A stretch of 13,615 nt of DNA from Chlorobiales bacterium (lineage in GTDB: Bacteria > Bacteroidota > Chlorobiia > Chlorobiales > Chlorobiaceae), in assembly GCA_022360275.1 (NCBI GenBank), contig JAKSDC010000181.1, forward strand, positions 1 to 13,615. Direction: 5' to 3'. The notes below the pieces were generated by a model. That model saw only the letters and a list, made by a program, of their open reading frames with translations, had not been told where the DNA came from and made no database searches. The position numbers were made by a program, and so were the translations under genes. Position 1 is the first letter of the stretch. Each line of letters starts with the position of its first letter. Below are positions 5,468 through 13,615 of this stretch, one piece after another.

Positions 5468-8400
5468 ATGAAAGCAAAGCAAGCAACAGGGCTCTATGAC
5501 CCACGGTTTGAACATGATGCCTGTGGAGTGGGTTTTGTAGCCAACATAAAAGGTATACGGTCTCATGAGATAGTGCGGCAGGGTCTGGAAGTGCTTAGAA
5601 AGATGAAACATCGCGGTGCTTGCGGATGTGAAAGTAATACCGGGGACGGTTCAGGGATCCTTTTACAGATTCCTGACAAGTTTTTAAGAAAAGCCTGTAA
5701 AGAGAGGGATATCGAGCTTCCTGCACAAGGCGATTATGCGGTTGGAATGGCGTTCATGCCTCCTGATATTTCTCAGCGCAGGGCTATTGAGGATATCTGT
5801 CGTCAAATGGTTCAGGCTGAAGGGCAGAAGTTTCTCGGTCTCAGGAAGGTGCCTACCTGCGATGATTCTCTGGGTAAAACCGCTAAGTCGCAGGAGCCGG
5901 TGGTCAAAATGTTTTTTGTCGGCAAAGGAAAGGATATTACATCCAGTGAGGAGTTCGGCAGGAAGCTTTATGTCATTCGCCGCCGGATTACCAAAAGGGT
6001 TAAGTATACCGCAGGTCTTCTTGGCAGTAACTATTTTTATATAAGCAGCCTTTCTCACCGTACAATAATCTATAAAGGGATGCTGCTTCCCGAGCAGGTA
6101 TCGCTTTTTTATCCCGAGCTTGCCGATACCGATGTGGAGAGCGCCATTGCCATGGTGCATTCAAGGTTCAGTACGAATACTTTTCCAAGCTGGGATCGCG
6201 CCCATCCTTACCGTTTTCTCAGCCATAACGGCGAGATCAATACGCTCCGGGGTAACATCAATTGGATGAAGGCCAGAGAGAAAATGTTTGAGTCCAAGCT
6301 GTTCGGCAGCAGTATAGAGCACATCAAGCCCGTTATCATGGAAGACGGGAGTGATTCTGCCATCCTGGACAATATTTTTGAACTGCTGACCTTAAGTGGC
6401 CGTTCGCTCGCCCATGCAGCGATGATGCTGATTCCGGAGCCATGGAACGGCAGCAACGGTATGGCGGAAGAAAAGCTGGCTTTTTACGAGTATCACAGTT
6501 GCCTGATGGAGCCTTGGGACGGACCTGCTTCTGTTGCGTTCACCGACGGGGTTCAAATCGGGGCGATTCTCGACCGTAACGGCTTGCGTCCATCGCGCTA
6601 TTACATTACCAAAGATGACTTGGTTGTAATGGCATCCGAGGCCGGTGTGCTTGATATCGAGCCTGAAAGGATTCTCAGAAAAGACCGTCTGCAACCGGGC
6701 AGAATGTTTCTTGTCGATACGGCCCAGGGCCGCATCATATCCGATGAGGAAATCAAAGAAACAATCGCAAAGGAAAAACCTTATGCGAGATGGCTGAAAA
6801 AGCATTTGCTCGAGCTTGAATCCCTTTCCGGCAGCGGTGCCGAAAAGCAGGAAGAGAAAAGATTTGCTCTTTCAATCCGTCAGAAGCTTTATGGTTACAC
6901 CGAGGAGGATGTAGCGCTTCACCTCATTCCGATGGCAACGAACGGTGTTGAGAGGGTTGGGTCGATGGGACACGATGTGCCCCTTGCCGCGCTTTCGAAC
7001 AAGCCGAAGCTTCTTTATGACTACTTCAAGCAGCTTTTTGCACAGGTAACCAACCCGCCGATCGATTCGATCAGGGAGGAGGTGATTACCTCGACAATGG
7101 TCATGCTTGGTGCTGAAGGAAATCTCCTCGAACCCAGTGAGGAGAACTGTCACAGGCTTAAAATCAATCGTCCGGTGCTTACCGATGAAGAACTTGCAAA
7201 GATACGCAGCATAGATAAACCGGGCTTCAAGGCGGTTACCATCCCTATTTTCTACAAGGTCAAGGATGACGGGAAAGGCATCGACAGTGCCATGCAGGAT
7301 ATCTGTCGTCGATGTGAGCAGGAGGTCACTCATGGCGCGAACCTGATCATTCTTTCCGATAAAGGACCGGTTGACAAAACGCTTGCCCCTATACCAGCTC
7401 TCCTTGCTTCTTCGGGGCTGCATCATTTTCTGATCAATGCCGGTCTGCGCACAAGGGCAGGCTTGATTCTTGAGTCTGCTGAGCCCAGAACGGTTCATCA
7501 TTTCGCGTTGCTGATCGGTTACGGAGTAGGAGCAATCAATCCTTATCTGGCACTTGAGTCAATAGGGGAGTTGACTGACAAAGGACGGATGCCGAGTCAG
7601 GACGCAGAGGCATCCGTAAAAAATTATGTGAAAGCCATTGTCAAGGGCGTGGTCAAAACCATGGCTAAAATGGGTATCTCGACAGTTCAAAGTTACAGCG
7701 GTGCCCAGATTTTTGAAGCGGTAGGCCTTAATTCACGGCTCGTGGACTCATACTTTCCCAGAACCCCTTCACGTATAGAAGGGGTAGGTATCGACGTGAT
7801 AGCTGAAGAAGTTCGCAAACGTTATGATGCGGCATTTCCTGCATCCGGAAACGACGTCGATCCCGGTCTCGAGAGCGGCGGCGAAAGAAAGTGGCGGCAT
7901 GACGGGGAAGGACACCTGCTCAGCCCGGAAGCGATCCATATCCTGCAATACGCATGCCGTACCGGTGATTACGAGATGTTTAAAAAATACGAGAGCCTGA
8001 TCGATGAGCAGAGCGAAGAGCTCTTTACGCTTCGCGGCCTTATGGATATCAAATTCAGCAAGACTCCTGTTCCGATTGAAGAAGTGGAACCGGTCGAAAA
8101 CATCGTCAGACGGTTCAAGACCGGGGCGATGTCGTACGGTTCCATCAGCAAGGAAGCCCATGAGACACTGGCGATTGCCATGAACCGGCTTGGTGGCAAG
8201 AGCAATACCGGTGAAGGGGGAGAAGAAACGGACCGCTTCCGGCCAGAAGCAAACGGTGATTCGAGAATGTCTGCTATCAAACAGGTGGCTTCAGGGCGTT
8301 TCGGGGTGACCAGCCACTACCTGACCAATGCACAGGAAATCCAGATAAAGATGGCACAGGGTGCAAAGCCGGGAGAAGGCGGGCAGCTTCCGGGAACCAA

Positions 8401-10072
8401 AGTGTACCCATGGATCGCCAAAACTCGCCATTCGACTCCCGGCGTCGGGCTGATTTCACCGCCTCCGCACCATGATATCTACTCGATCGAGGATCTGGCA
8501 CAACTGATACACGATCTTAAGAACGCCAATCGTGGTGCGCGTATCAATGTGAAGCTCGTCTCGGCGGTAGGTGTCGGCACCATTGCCGCAGGAGTGGCGA
8601 AAGCACATGCGGACGTTGTGCTTATCAGCGGTCACGACGGCGGCACAGGCGCATCGCCTCTGTCCAGTATCATGCATGCAGGCATGCCCTGGGAACTCGG
8701 GCTTGCAGAGACGCACCAGACTCTTGTACTCAACAATCTCAGAAGCCGCATCATTGTCGAAGCAGACGGTCAGATGAAGACTGCGAGGGATATCGTTATC
8801 GCAGCGTTGCTTGGCGCCGAGGAGTTTGGCTTCGCCACCACTTCACTGGTCGTCATGGGTTGTATCATGATGCGTGTCTGCCAGGAAGACTCCTGCCCGG
8901 TAGGGGTTGCTACCCAGAATCCGGAGCTCAGGAAAAACTTCACTGGAAAACCCGAGCACGTCGAGAACTTCATGCGCTATCTTGCTCAAGGAGTCCGCGA
9001 GTATATGGCGAAAATCGGTGTGCGGACGCTCAACGAGCTTGTAGGGCGTACCGAGAAGCTTGAAATGAAGAAGGCAATCAGGCACTGGAAAGCTGAAGGC
9101 ATCGACCTTTCCAAAATTCTCTACAAAGCCGAGCCTGGCGAAGAGGGCGAGAGCCTTTACAATACGTGTGACCAGGATCACGGGATTGATGATTCCCTCG
9201 ATATTAAAACCCTTCTCAAAATCTGTGATCCTGCTATCAAGAGAAAAGAAAAGGTTAACACGACGCTGCCGATTCACAACACCGACCGGGTTGTCGGCAC
9301 CATTGTCGGCAACGAAGTGACAAAAGTTCATGGAGGGGAAGGACTGCCGGATGACACGATACACATCAAGTTTTACGGCTCTGCCGGGCAAAGTTTCGGT
9401 GCCTTTATTCCGAAAGGAATGACACTCGAACTCGAGGGTGATGCGAACGATTATCTTGGTAAAGGTCTTTCAGGCGGCCGGATTATTGCCTACCCGCCAA
9501 AGCAGTCCACCTTTTCACCGGAGGAGAATATTATCATCGGTAACGTTGCATTTTACGGTGCAATCTCCGGTGAAGCCTATATTCGCGGTATGGCAGGTGA
9601 GCGTTTCTGTGTCAGGAACAGCGGTATCGAGGCGGTAGTTGAAGCGGTAGGCGACCATTGCTGTGAATATATGACAGGCGGCACGGTTGTTATCCTCGGC
9701 GCAACCGGCAAGAATTTCGCTGCGGGCATGTCGGGCGGCATTGCTTATGTGTACGACAATGACGGAACATTCGAGCAGCATTGTAACTGCCAGATGGCCG
9801 GACTTTATTCTATCAACGACGAAGGTGAGTTTGCGAAACTGTATGCCATGATTGAGCGTCACTATGAGTATACGGGCAGTTCTCTTGCGGCAGGCATGCT
9901 TGACGAGTGGCAGGATGTCAGAACGCGCTTCGTGAAGGTTTATCCGCATGATTACAAGCGTGCGATGGAAGCCATGGAGAGCGTCATGAAAGAAGGAATG
10001 GCCGGTGAAGAGGCAATTATGGCGGCGTTCGAGAAGAATGTTCATGCCCCTGCGCGTGTATCCGGAAACTGA
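5468..10072 (+). CDS. gltB: Glutamate synthase large (alpha) subunit
   Basis: The large subunit of glutamate synthase hydrolyses glutamine and transfers the ammonia to 2-oxoglutarate, making two glutamates and completing the GS-GOGAT ammonium-assimilation route. The first 18 residues look like the usual propeptide; cleavage before C19 (EHDACGVGF) would expose the catalytic N-terminal cysteine of the class II amidotransferase domain (about 19-440). The central domain spans roughly 480-780. The FMN (beta/alpha)8 synthase domain starts near 880 (GAMSYGSISKEAH) and includes PGTKVYPWIA and ISGHDGGTGASPLSS. The 3Fe-4S cysteines are C1132, C1138 and C1143, with the spacing seen in characterised bacterial enzymes. 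The GXGXG beta-helix domain fills about 1290-1490. At 1534 residues it is slightly longer than the E. coli protein (about 1490) and intact. gltD follows after 46 bp, so electrons should come from NADPH through GltD rather than from ferredoxin. Confidence 0.97.
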   Translation: MKAKQATGLYDPRFEHDACGVGFVANIKGIRSHEIVRQGLEVLRKMKHRGACGCESNTGDGSGILLQIPDKFLRKACKERDIELPAQGDYAVGMAFMPPDISQRRAIEDICRQMVQAEGQKFLGLRKVPTCDDSLGKTAKSQEPVVKMFFVGKGKDITSSEEFGRKLYVIRRRITKRVKYTAGLLGSNYFYISSLSHRTIIYKGMLLPEQVSLFYPELADTDVESAIAMVHSRFSTNTFPSWDRAHPYRFLSHNGEINTLRGNINWMKAREKMFESKLFGSSIEHIKPVIMEDGSDSAILDNIFELLTLSGRSLAHAAMMLIPEPWNGSNGMAEEKLAFYEYHSCLMEPWDGPASVAFTDGVQIGAILDRNGLRPSRYYITKDDLVVMASEAGVLDIEPERILRKDRLQPGRMFLVDTAQGRIISDEEIKETIAKEKPYARWLKKHLLELESLSGSGAEKQEEKRFALSIRQKLYGYTEEDVALHLIPMATNGVERVGSMGHDVPLAALSNKPKLLYDYFKQLFAQVTNPPIDSIREEVITSTMVMLGAEGNLLEPSEENCHRLKINRPVLTDEELAKIRSIDKPGFKAVTIPIFYKVKDDGKGIDSAMQDICRRCEQEVTHGANLIILSDKGPVDKTLAPIPALLASSGLHHFLINAGLRTRAGLILESAEPRTVHHFALLIGYGVGAINPYLALESIGELTDKGRMPSQDAEASVKNYVKAIVKGVVKTMAKMGISTVQSYSGAQIFEAVGLNSRLVDSYFPRTPSRIEGVGIDVIAEEVRKRYDAAFPASGNDVDPGLESGGERKWRHDGEGHLLSPEAIHILQYACRTGDYEMFKKYESLIDEQSEELFTLRGLMDIKFSKTPVPIEEVEPVENIVRRFKTGAMSYGSISKEAHETLAIAMNRLGGKSNTGEGGEETDRFRPEANGDSRMSAIKQVASGRFGVTSHYLTNAQEIQIKMAQGAKPGEGGQLPGTKVYPWIAKTRHSTPGVGLISPPPHHDIYSIEDLAQLIHDLKNANRGARINVKLVSAVGVGTIAAGVAKAHADVVLISGHDGGTGASPLSSIMHAGMPWELGLAETHQTLVLNNLRSRIIVEADGQMKTARDIVIAALLGAEEFGFATTSLVVMGCIMMRVCQEDSCPVGVATQNPELRKNFTGKPEHVENFMRYLAQGVREYMAKIGVRTLNELVGRTEKLEMKKAIRHWKAEGIDLSKILYKAEPGEEGESLYNTCDQDHGIDDSLDIKTLLKICDPAIKRKEKVNTTLPIHNTDRVVGTIVGNEVTKVHGGEGLPDDTIHIKFYGSAGQSFGAFIPKGMTLELEGDANDYLGKGLSGGRIIAYPPKQSTFSPEENIIIGNVAFYGAISGEAYIRGMAGERFCVRNSGIEAVVEAVGDHCCEYMTGGTVVILGATGKNFAAGMSGGIAYVYDNDGTFEQHCNCQMAGLYSINDEGEFAKLYAMIERHYEYTGSSLAAGMLDEWQDVRTRFVKVYPHDYKRAMEAMESVMKEGMAGEEAIMAAFEKNVHAPARVSGN

Positions 10073-10118
10073 GCAGGAAAGGCATGCAGGACCCTGTTAA
10101 ACGAATCTAAGTAGTATA

Positions 10119-11594
10119 ATGGGCAAAATAAAAGGATTTTTAGAACATGACCGGGCGGTGCCTGAAGACAGGCCGCCGCTCGAGCGTATAAAGGACTGGG
10201 AAGAGTTCCACAAGGGAATGTCTGAAGAAGCTCTTTGTGAGCAAGGAGCCCGTTGCATGGACTGCGGCACGCCTTATTGCCATACCGGTATTATGCTCAA
10301 TGGGATGACTTCGGGATGCCCGATTCATAACTTGATCCCTGAGTGGAACGATCATGTTTACAGGGGGTTCTGGCGTGAGGCTTATGAGCGTCTCATGAAA
10401 ACCAACAACTTCCCCGAGTTTACCGGACGTGTGTGTCCCGCTCCGTGCGAAGGATCATGTGTGCTGGGAATAATCGAACCTCCGGTCACCATCAAGAGTA
10501 TCGAGTGTGCGATTATCGAGTACGCGTTCGGGCAGGGCTGGGTTAAACCGCGTAAGGTTGAAAGGCGCACCAAAAAACGTGTGGCTGTTGTGGGTTCAGG
10601 ACCAGCCGGCCTTGCGTGCGCTGATCAGTTGAACATGACCGGGCACAGCGTAACCGTCTTTGAGCGTGATGACAGAATCGGGGGGTTGCTCATGTACGGT
10701 ATCCCGAACATGAAACTCGATAAAGAAAGCGTTGTTCAGCGCCGTATCGACCTCATGGAACAGGAGGGAGTGACTTTTGTCGTGAATACCGAAGTCGGTA
10801 AAGACTATTCCGCCGAAAAGCTGCTGGAGGAGTTCGATGCGGTTGTTCTCTGTACGGGTGCGACAAAACCGAGGGATCTCGATGTTGAGGGCCGGAGCAA
10901 CAAAGGTGTGTATTTCGCTATGGATTATCTCCGTTCGAGCACCAAAGCAGTGCTCAGCGGCAATGCACCGAAAATCAGTGCGAAAGACAAGGCTGTCGTG
11001 GTTATAGGGGGAGGCGATACCGGTACCGACTGTGTGGCTACTTCTATCCGTCAGGGATGCAAGAGCGTTGTTCAGCTTGAAATTATGCCCCAACCTCCGA
11101 TGGAACGTCAGCCGGATAATCCGTGGCCGGAATGGCCGAATACCCTCAAGGTCGATTACGGTCAGGAGGAAGCCGCGGCCATTCAAGGAGACGACCCGCG
11201 CCGTTACAGCATCATGACCAAAAAGCTTCTTGGTGGCGGTAACGGATATTTGACAGGCGTTGAAGTCTGTCAGGTGGAGTGGGTGGAAAAAAAAGAACGC
11301 TGGATACCTGAACCGGTTTCAGGGACCGAAGAAATCATACCTGCGGACATGGTTCTGCTTGCGATGGGATTTTTAGGGCCTGAAGAGGGGTTATTAAAAC
11401 AGTTGAGGGTTGAGCAGGGAGAGCGTTCCAATATCAAGGCCGAATACGGAGATTTCAGAACCAGTATGGTGAAGGTATTCGGTGCCGGAGATGCACGCAG
11501 AGGCCAGAGCCTGATTGTCTGGGCAATCAATGAGGGCAGGGCGGCGGCCCGTGAATGCGACCGCTACCTGATGGGTTCTACAAATCTTCCATGA
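10119..11594 (+). CDS. gltD: Glutamate synthase small (beta) subunit
   Basis: This FAD protein oxidises NADPH and passes electrons through iron-sulfur centres to the FMN and 3Fe-4S centre of GltB. The N-terminal iron-sulfur domain has C46-x2-C49-x4-C54 and C67, then C106, C110 and C114 (VCPAPCEGSC), which supply the two 4Fe-4S cluster ligands of this family. A first Rossmann motif, GSGPAG (159-164), binds FAD and a second, GGGDTG (297-302), binds NADPH. The C-terminal GAGDARRGQSLIVWAI is the usual FAD-contact segment near the end. The 491-residue length is normal. The start ATG has no Shine-Dalgarno sequence. Related proteins (dihydropyrimidine dehydrogenase N-terminus, other GltD-like flavoproteins) share the fold, but the adjacent gltB settles the call. 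Confidence 0.96.
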   Translation: MGKIKGFLEHDRAVPEDRPPLERIKDWEEFHKGMSEEALCEQGARCMDCGTPYCHTGIMLNGMTSGCPIHNLIPEWNDHVYRGFWREAYERLMKTNNFPEFTGRVCPAPCEGSCVLGIIEPPVTIKSIECAIIEYAFGQGWVKPRKVERRTKKRVAVVGSGPAGLACADQLNMTGHSVTVFERDDRIGGLLMYGIPNMKLDKESVVQRRIDLMEQEGVTFVVNTEVGKDYSAEKLLEEFDAVVLCTGATKPRDLDVEGRSNKGVYFAMDYLRSSTKAVLSGNAPKISAKDKAVVVIGGGDTGTDCVATSIRQGCKSVVQLEIMPQPPMERQPDNPWPEWPNTLKVDYGQEEAAAIQGDDPRRYSIMTKKLLGGGNGYLTGVEVCQVEWVEKKERWIPEPVSGTEEIIPADMVLLAMGFLGPEEGLLKQLRVEQGERSNIKAEYGDFRTSMVKVFGAGDARRGQSLIVWAINEGRAAARECDRYLMGSTNLP

Positions 11595-11613
11595 CCATAA
11601 CCAGTATTGTTCA

Positions 11614-11883
11614 ATGGAAAAGCAGAGATTGCAAGAATTGCTCGTGCAGCTGCACGAAGAACTCGAACAAACTGAAACAGTCGATGAACGCACCGGCAAG
11701 GTGCTTACCGACCTGAAAAAGGATATCAGCAGGCTCGTCCAGGAAGAGACAGCCATTGAGGGTGAGCATGAAGGATTGGCGGAACGTCTCGATGACGCAG
11801 TCGGTCATTTCGAAGAAGAGCATCCGAAACTTTCGATGGTGATTCAGCACGTTCTTGACAGTCTGGCAAGGATGGGTTTTTAA
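11614..11883 (+). CDS. DUF4404 family protein
   Basis: This 89-residue acidic protein has no known biochemical role. It opens with MEKQRLQELLVQLHEELEQ and closes with HPKLSMVIQHVLDSLARMGF, the two conserved ends I associate with DUF4404. Most of it is Glu/Leu/Arg-rich and could form one or two amphipathic or coiled-coil helices (about 2-40 and 45-70). There is no signal peptide, membrane helix or cysteine. It lies 19 bp after gltD, and its TAA stop (11881-11883) overlaps the start of the clpX ribosome binding site, so its translation is probably coupled to clpX. The context might suggest an accessory role near ClpX or GltBD, but nothing in the sequence shows this. The start ATG has no visible Shine-Dalgarno sequence. 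Confidence 0.85.
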   Translation: MEKQRLQELLVQLHEELEQTETVDERTGKVLTDLKKDISRLVQEETAIEGEHEGLAERLDDAVGHFEEEHPKLSMVIQHVLDSLARMGF

Positions 11884-11890
11884 GGAGGGG
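11882..11890 (+). promoter_or_regulatory. clpX ribosome binding site overlapping the upstream stop codon
   Basis: AAGGAGGGG begins inside the TAA stop of the DUF4404 gene; AGGAGG (11883-11888) sits 8 bases before the ATG at 11897. This selects that ATG over an in-frame one 42 bp upstream that has no ribosome binding site, and suggests translational coupling. Confidence 0.85.
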
Positions 11891-11896
11891 GCTGTT

Positions 11897-13213
11897 ATGT
11901 CAAAGGAGAATGACAGGATGAAAGGGAAGAAAAAAGCAGGTGGCGGAGGGAGTGATATTGTCTTGTGCTCATTCTGCGGAAGGGGGAGTGATGAAGTAAA
12001 TAGTATGGTGGCTGGTCCCAATGCGTTTATCTGCGACCGCTGTATTATGAGTTCCGTGGATATTCTTCGCAAGGAAATCAGCGCCATAAAGCCGTCGGCG
12101 CCTTCAAGCAGCCAGCCTTTCCAGCCACGTCTGATCTCCCCGAAATCCATTATGGAGTCTCTTGGCCAGTATGTAATCGGTCAGGAAAGGGCCAGAAAGT
12201 CACTGGCGGTTGCGGTGTACAACCACTACAAACGAATTGAATCGCAGGAATGGGTGCGTGACGATGACGATGTGGTGATTGAGAAAAGCAATATCCTGCT
12301 GATTGGCCCGACGGGAACGGGAAAAACCCTGCTTGCCCAGACGCTCGCCAACCTGCTCGAAGTTCCCTTTACCATCGTCGATGCAACATCCCTCACAGAA
12401 GCCGGTTATGTCGGTGACGATGTCGAGACCATTCTTGCCCGTCTGTTACAGGCATCCGATTTCAACCTCGAACGGGCTGAGAAGGGTATCATCTATGTTG
12501 ACGAAATCGACAAAATCGCCCGGAAGTCGGCCAACGTTTCCATTACCCGTGATGTGTCTGGAGAAGGTGTGCAGCAGGCGCTGCTGAAAATTCTGGAAGG
12601 AGCGGTTGTCGGTGTCCCGCCAAGGGGTGGCAGAAAGCATCCCGAGCAGCAGCTCATCAACGTGAATACGAAGAATATTCTCTTTATCTGCGGCGGGGCG
12701 TTTGAGGGCCTCGACAAGATCATCGGCCGGAGGGTTGCGAAATCATCTATCGGGTTCGGCACGAAGGTCAAGCCACAGCAGCTCGAATCCGACCCGGAAA
12801 TACTGAAAGAAGTTTCCCAAGACGACCTGCATGAGTACGGCCTGATTCCCGAATTCATCGGCAGGCTCCCGGTTATCTCAACACTCGATCCTCTCGACAA
12901 GGACGCGTTGCGCAACATCCTTGTCGAGCCGAAAAATGCACTTATCAAGCAGTACAGGAAACTGTTTGAAATGGAGGAGTGTGAACTGGTTTTTGAAGAC
13001 AAGGCGCTTGACAAGGTTGTTGAAATCGCCATTGAGCGAGGAACAGGTGCTCGTGCCCTGCGGTCTGTGCTTGAAGGCATCATGATCGATATCATGTTCG
13101 AGCTGCCCTCCATGAACGGAGTCGGCAAATGCGTCATCACCGAGGCCGTGATTACCGGCGGAGGAGAACCGGAATTTTATTACGAGGACGGAAAAAAGAA
13201 AAAAACCGCCTGA
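11897..13213 (+). CDS. clpX: ATP-dependent Clp protease ATP-binding subunit ClpX
   Basis: ClpX is the hexameric AAA+ unfoldase that recognises tagged or damaged proteins and threads them into the ClpP peptidase. From the chosen start the protein has 438 residues, slightly above the usual 410-430. The N-terminal zinc-binding domain has C24-x2-C27 and C46-x2-C49. Walker A is GPTGTGKT (137-144), Walker B IIYVDEID (198-205), the pore loop GYVG (170-173), the RKH loop R246-K247-H248, the ClpP-binding IGF tripeptide 285-287, an arginine finger near R323 and sensor 2 GARAL (384-388). All key residues are present, so a functional ClpXP partner is expected, although clpP is not in this window. The first 20 residues are Lys/Gly-rich and longer than in E. 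coli. It is the last protein gene of the gltB-gltD-DUF4404-clpX series; no separate promoter was seen. Confidence 0.97.
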   Translation: MSKENDRMKGKKKAGGGGSDIVLCSFCGRGSDEVNSMVAGPNAFICDRCIMSSVDILRKEISAIKPSAPSSSQPFQPRLISPKSIMESLGQYVIGQERARKSLAVAVYNHYKRIESQEWVRDDDDVVIEKSNILLIGPTGTGKTLLAQTLANLLEVPFTIVDATSLTEAGYVGDDVETILARLLQASDFNLERAEKGIIYVDEIDKIARKSANVSITRDVSGEGVQQALLKILEGAVVGVPPRGGRKHPEQQLINVNTKNILFICGGAFEGLDKIIGRRVAKSSIGFGTKVKPQQLESDPEILKEVSQDDLHEYGLIPEFIGRLPVISTLDPLDKDALRNILVEPKNALIKQYRKLFEMEECELVFEDKALDKVVEIAIERGTGARALRSVLEGIMIDIMFELPSMNGVGKCVITEAVITGGGEPEFYYEDGKKKKTA

Positions 13214-13231
13214 TTTCAGCATCTGTCGGCT

Positions 13232-13259
13232 TTGGATTTCACGGATGAAATCATATATT
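13232..13259 (+). promoter_or_regulatory. Candidate tRNA promoter overlapping a small hairpin after clpX
   Basis: TATATT (13254-13259, 5/6 to the -10 consensus) lies 12 bp before the tRNA, with a weak TTGGAT 16 bp upstream (13232-13237). The same stretch holds a perfect hairpin, GATTTCA (13235-13241) and TGAAATC (13246-13252) with loop CGGA, followed by an AT-rich tract. It could be a weak clpX terminator instead. The sequence does not decide between the two. Confidence 0.3.
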
Positions 13260-13270
13260 ATTTGCCCTTC

Positions 13271-13344
<74 letters not shown>

Positions 13345-13351
13345 CACTTAT

Positions 13352-13387
13352 AAAAGCCTGTAAGTAAATGACTTACAGGCTTTTCTC
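13352..13387 (+). terminator. Rho-independent terminator after tRNA-Val
   Basis: AAAAGCCTGTAAGT (13352-13365) pairs perfectly with ACTTACAGGCTTTT (13371-13384) across a 5-base loop, with a T-rich tail continuing past 13384. It lies 7 bp after the tRNA and should end the tRNA transcript. The A-run on the left arm means it could also act on transcripts coming from the right. Confidence 0.88.
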
Positions 13388-13615
13388 TTGCCTGTTCAAA
13401 TTCCCCAATTCTACGTAAATAATGCTTTTTAGGCATTGTTATCTGCTGTTATTGTTACACCATTGTTACATGAAACTCCTCTCATCTGCTGATCAGTTGC
13501 AGCTATGTCTATGCTATAGAGTGGCATATGTGGTTTGTCTTCAACAGAACGCAACCTTGACTTTATCAAGGGAGCGTTTGTTTAGAATGGATTGCCTTTT
13601 CAGTCTGACAGCACC
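13388..13615. other. Terminal stretch with no supported gene
   Basis: I can support no gene here. A plus-strand frame from an ATG at 13470 stays open to the window end (48 codons), but it has no ribosome binding site and no recognisable motif. A minus-strand frame ending at about 13430 has no stop for 53 codons but no good start. Three ATTGTTA copies occur at 13435, 13451 and 13462. Confidence 0.5.

Noticed and set aside
6872..7501. 209-codon minus-strand open frame inside gltB
   Set aside because: It is antisense to an intact, highly conserved gltB coding region, with no ribosome binding site or recognisable domain. The same applies to the 8843-9391 and 9515-10045 frames.
11855..13213. Longer clpX start giving 452 residues
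   Set aside because: The ATG at 11855 lies inside the DUF4404 gene with no ribosome binding site, while the ATG at 11897 has AGGAGG 8 bases upstream and gives a normal ClpX N-terminus.
13470..13615. Partial plus-strand gene running off the right edge
   Set aside because: Only 48 codons are visible, with no ribosome binding site or known motif; an open frame of this length is expected by chance.

Overview
The window looks like ordinary core chromosome from a green sulfur bacterium (Chlorobiaceae), perhaps close to Prosthecochloris or Chlorobium. This is judged from protein character, roughly 50% GC, a reductive-TCA gene (sucC) and many starts lacking a strong Shine-Dalgarno sequence; the genus is inference and was not checked by any search. 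I see no phage, transposase, CRISPR array or toxin-antitoxin module.

Left part (1-4305). A left-truncated sucC (minus strand) diverges from tadA (plus), which encodes the tRNA adenosine deaminase. tadA converges on an unnamed two-helix membrane protein with a weak YcjF/DUF697-like look. The whole gap between these two genes (1509-1697) reads as a degenerate 7-base repeat. Upstream of the membrane protein lie a candidate promoter, two overlapping GC-rich hairpins and a separate imperfect palindrome of about 65 bp. Next, on the minus strand, is a nitronate monooxygenase-family flavoprotein with a cysteine-rich tail.

Middle part (4306-11594). After a divergent intergenic region come gpmA (cofactor-dependent phosphoglycerate mutase), then gltB and gltD, the two subunits of NADPH-type glutamate synthase. 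gltB has its cleavable propeptide, amidotransferase cysteine, FMN barrel, 3Fe-4S cysteines and GXGXG domain; gltD has its iron-sulfur cysteines and two dinucleotide folds.

Right part (11595-13615). gltD is followed after 19 bp by a DUF4404 protein, whose stop codon overlaps the strong ribosome binding site of clpX, the unfoldase of the ClpXP protease. A tRNA-Val(GAC) and a perfect 14-bp hairpin terminator follow. The last 230 bp hold no gene that I can support.

Functionally the genes join central carbon flow (succinyl-CoA synthetase, phosphoglycerate mutase), ammonium assimilation (GltBD), translation fidelity (TadA, tRNA-Val) and protein quality control (ClpX). I did not find a new multi-gene system. 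The items most worth a second look are the heptamer-repeat spacer, the cysteine-rich tail of the nitronate monooxygenase-like protein, and the gltBD-DUF4404-clpX gene order.
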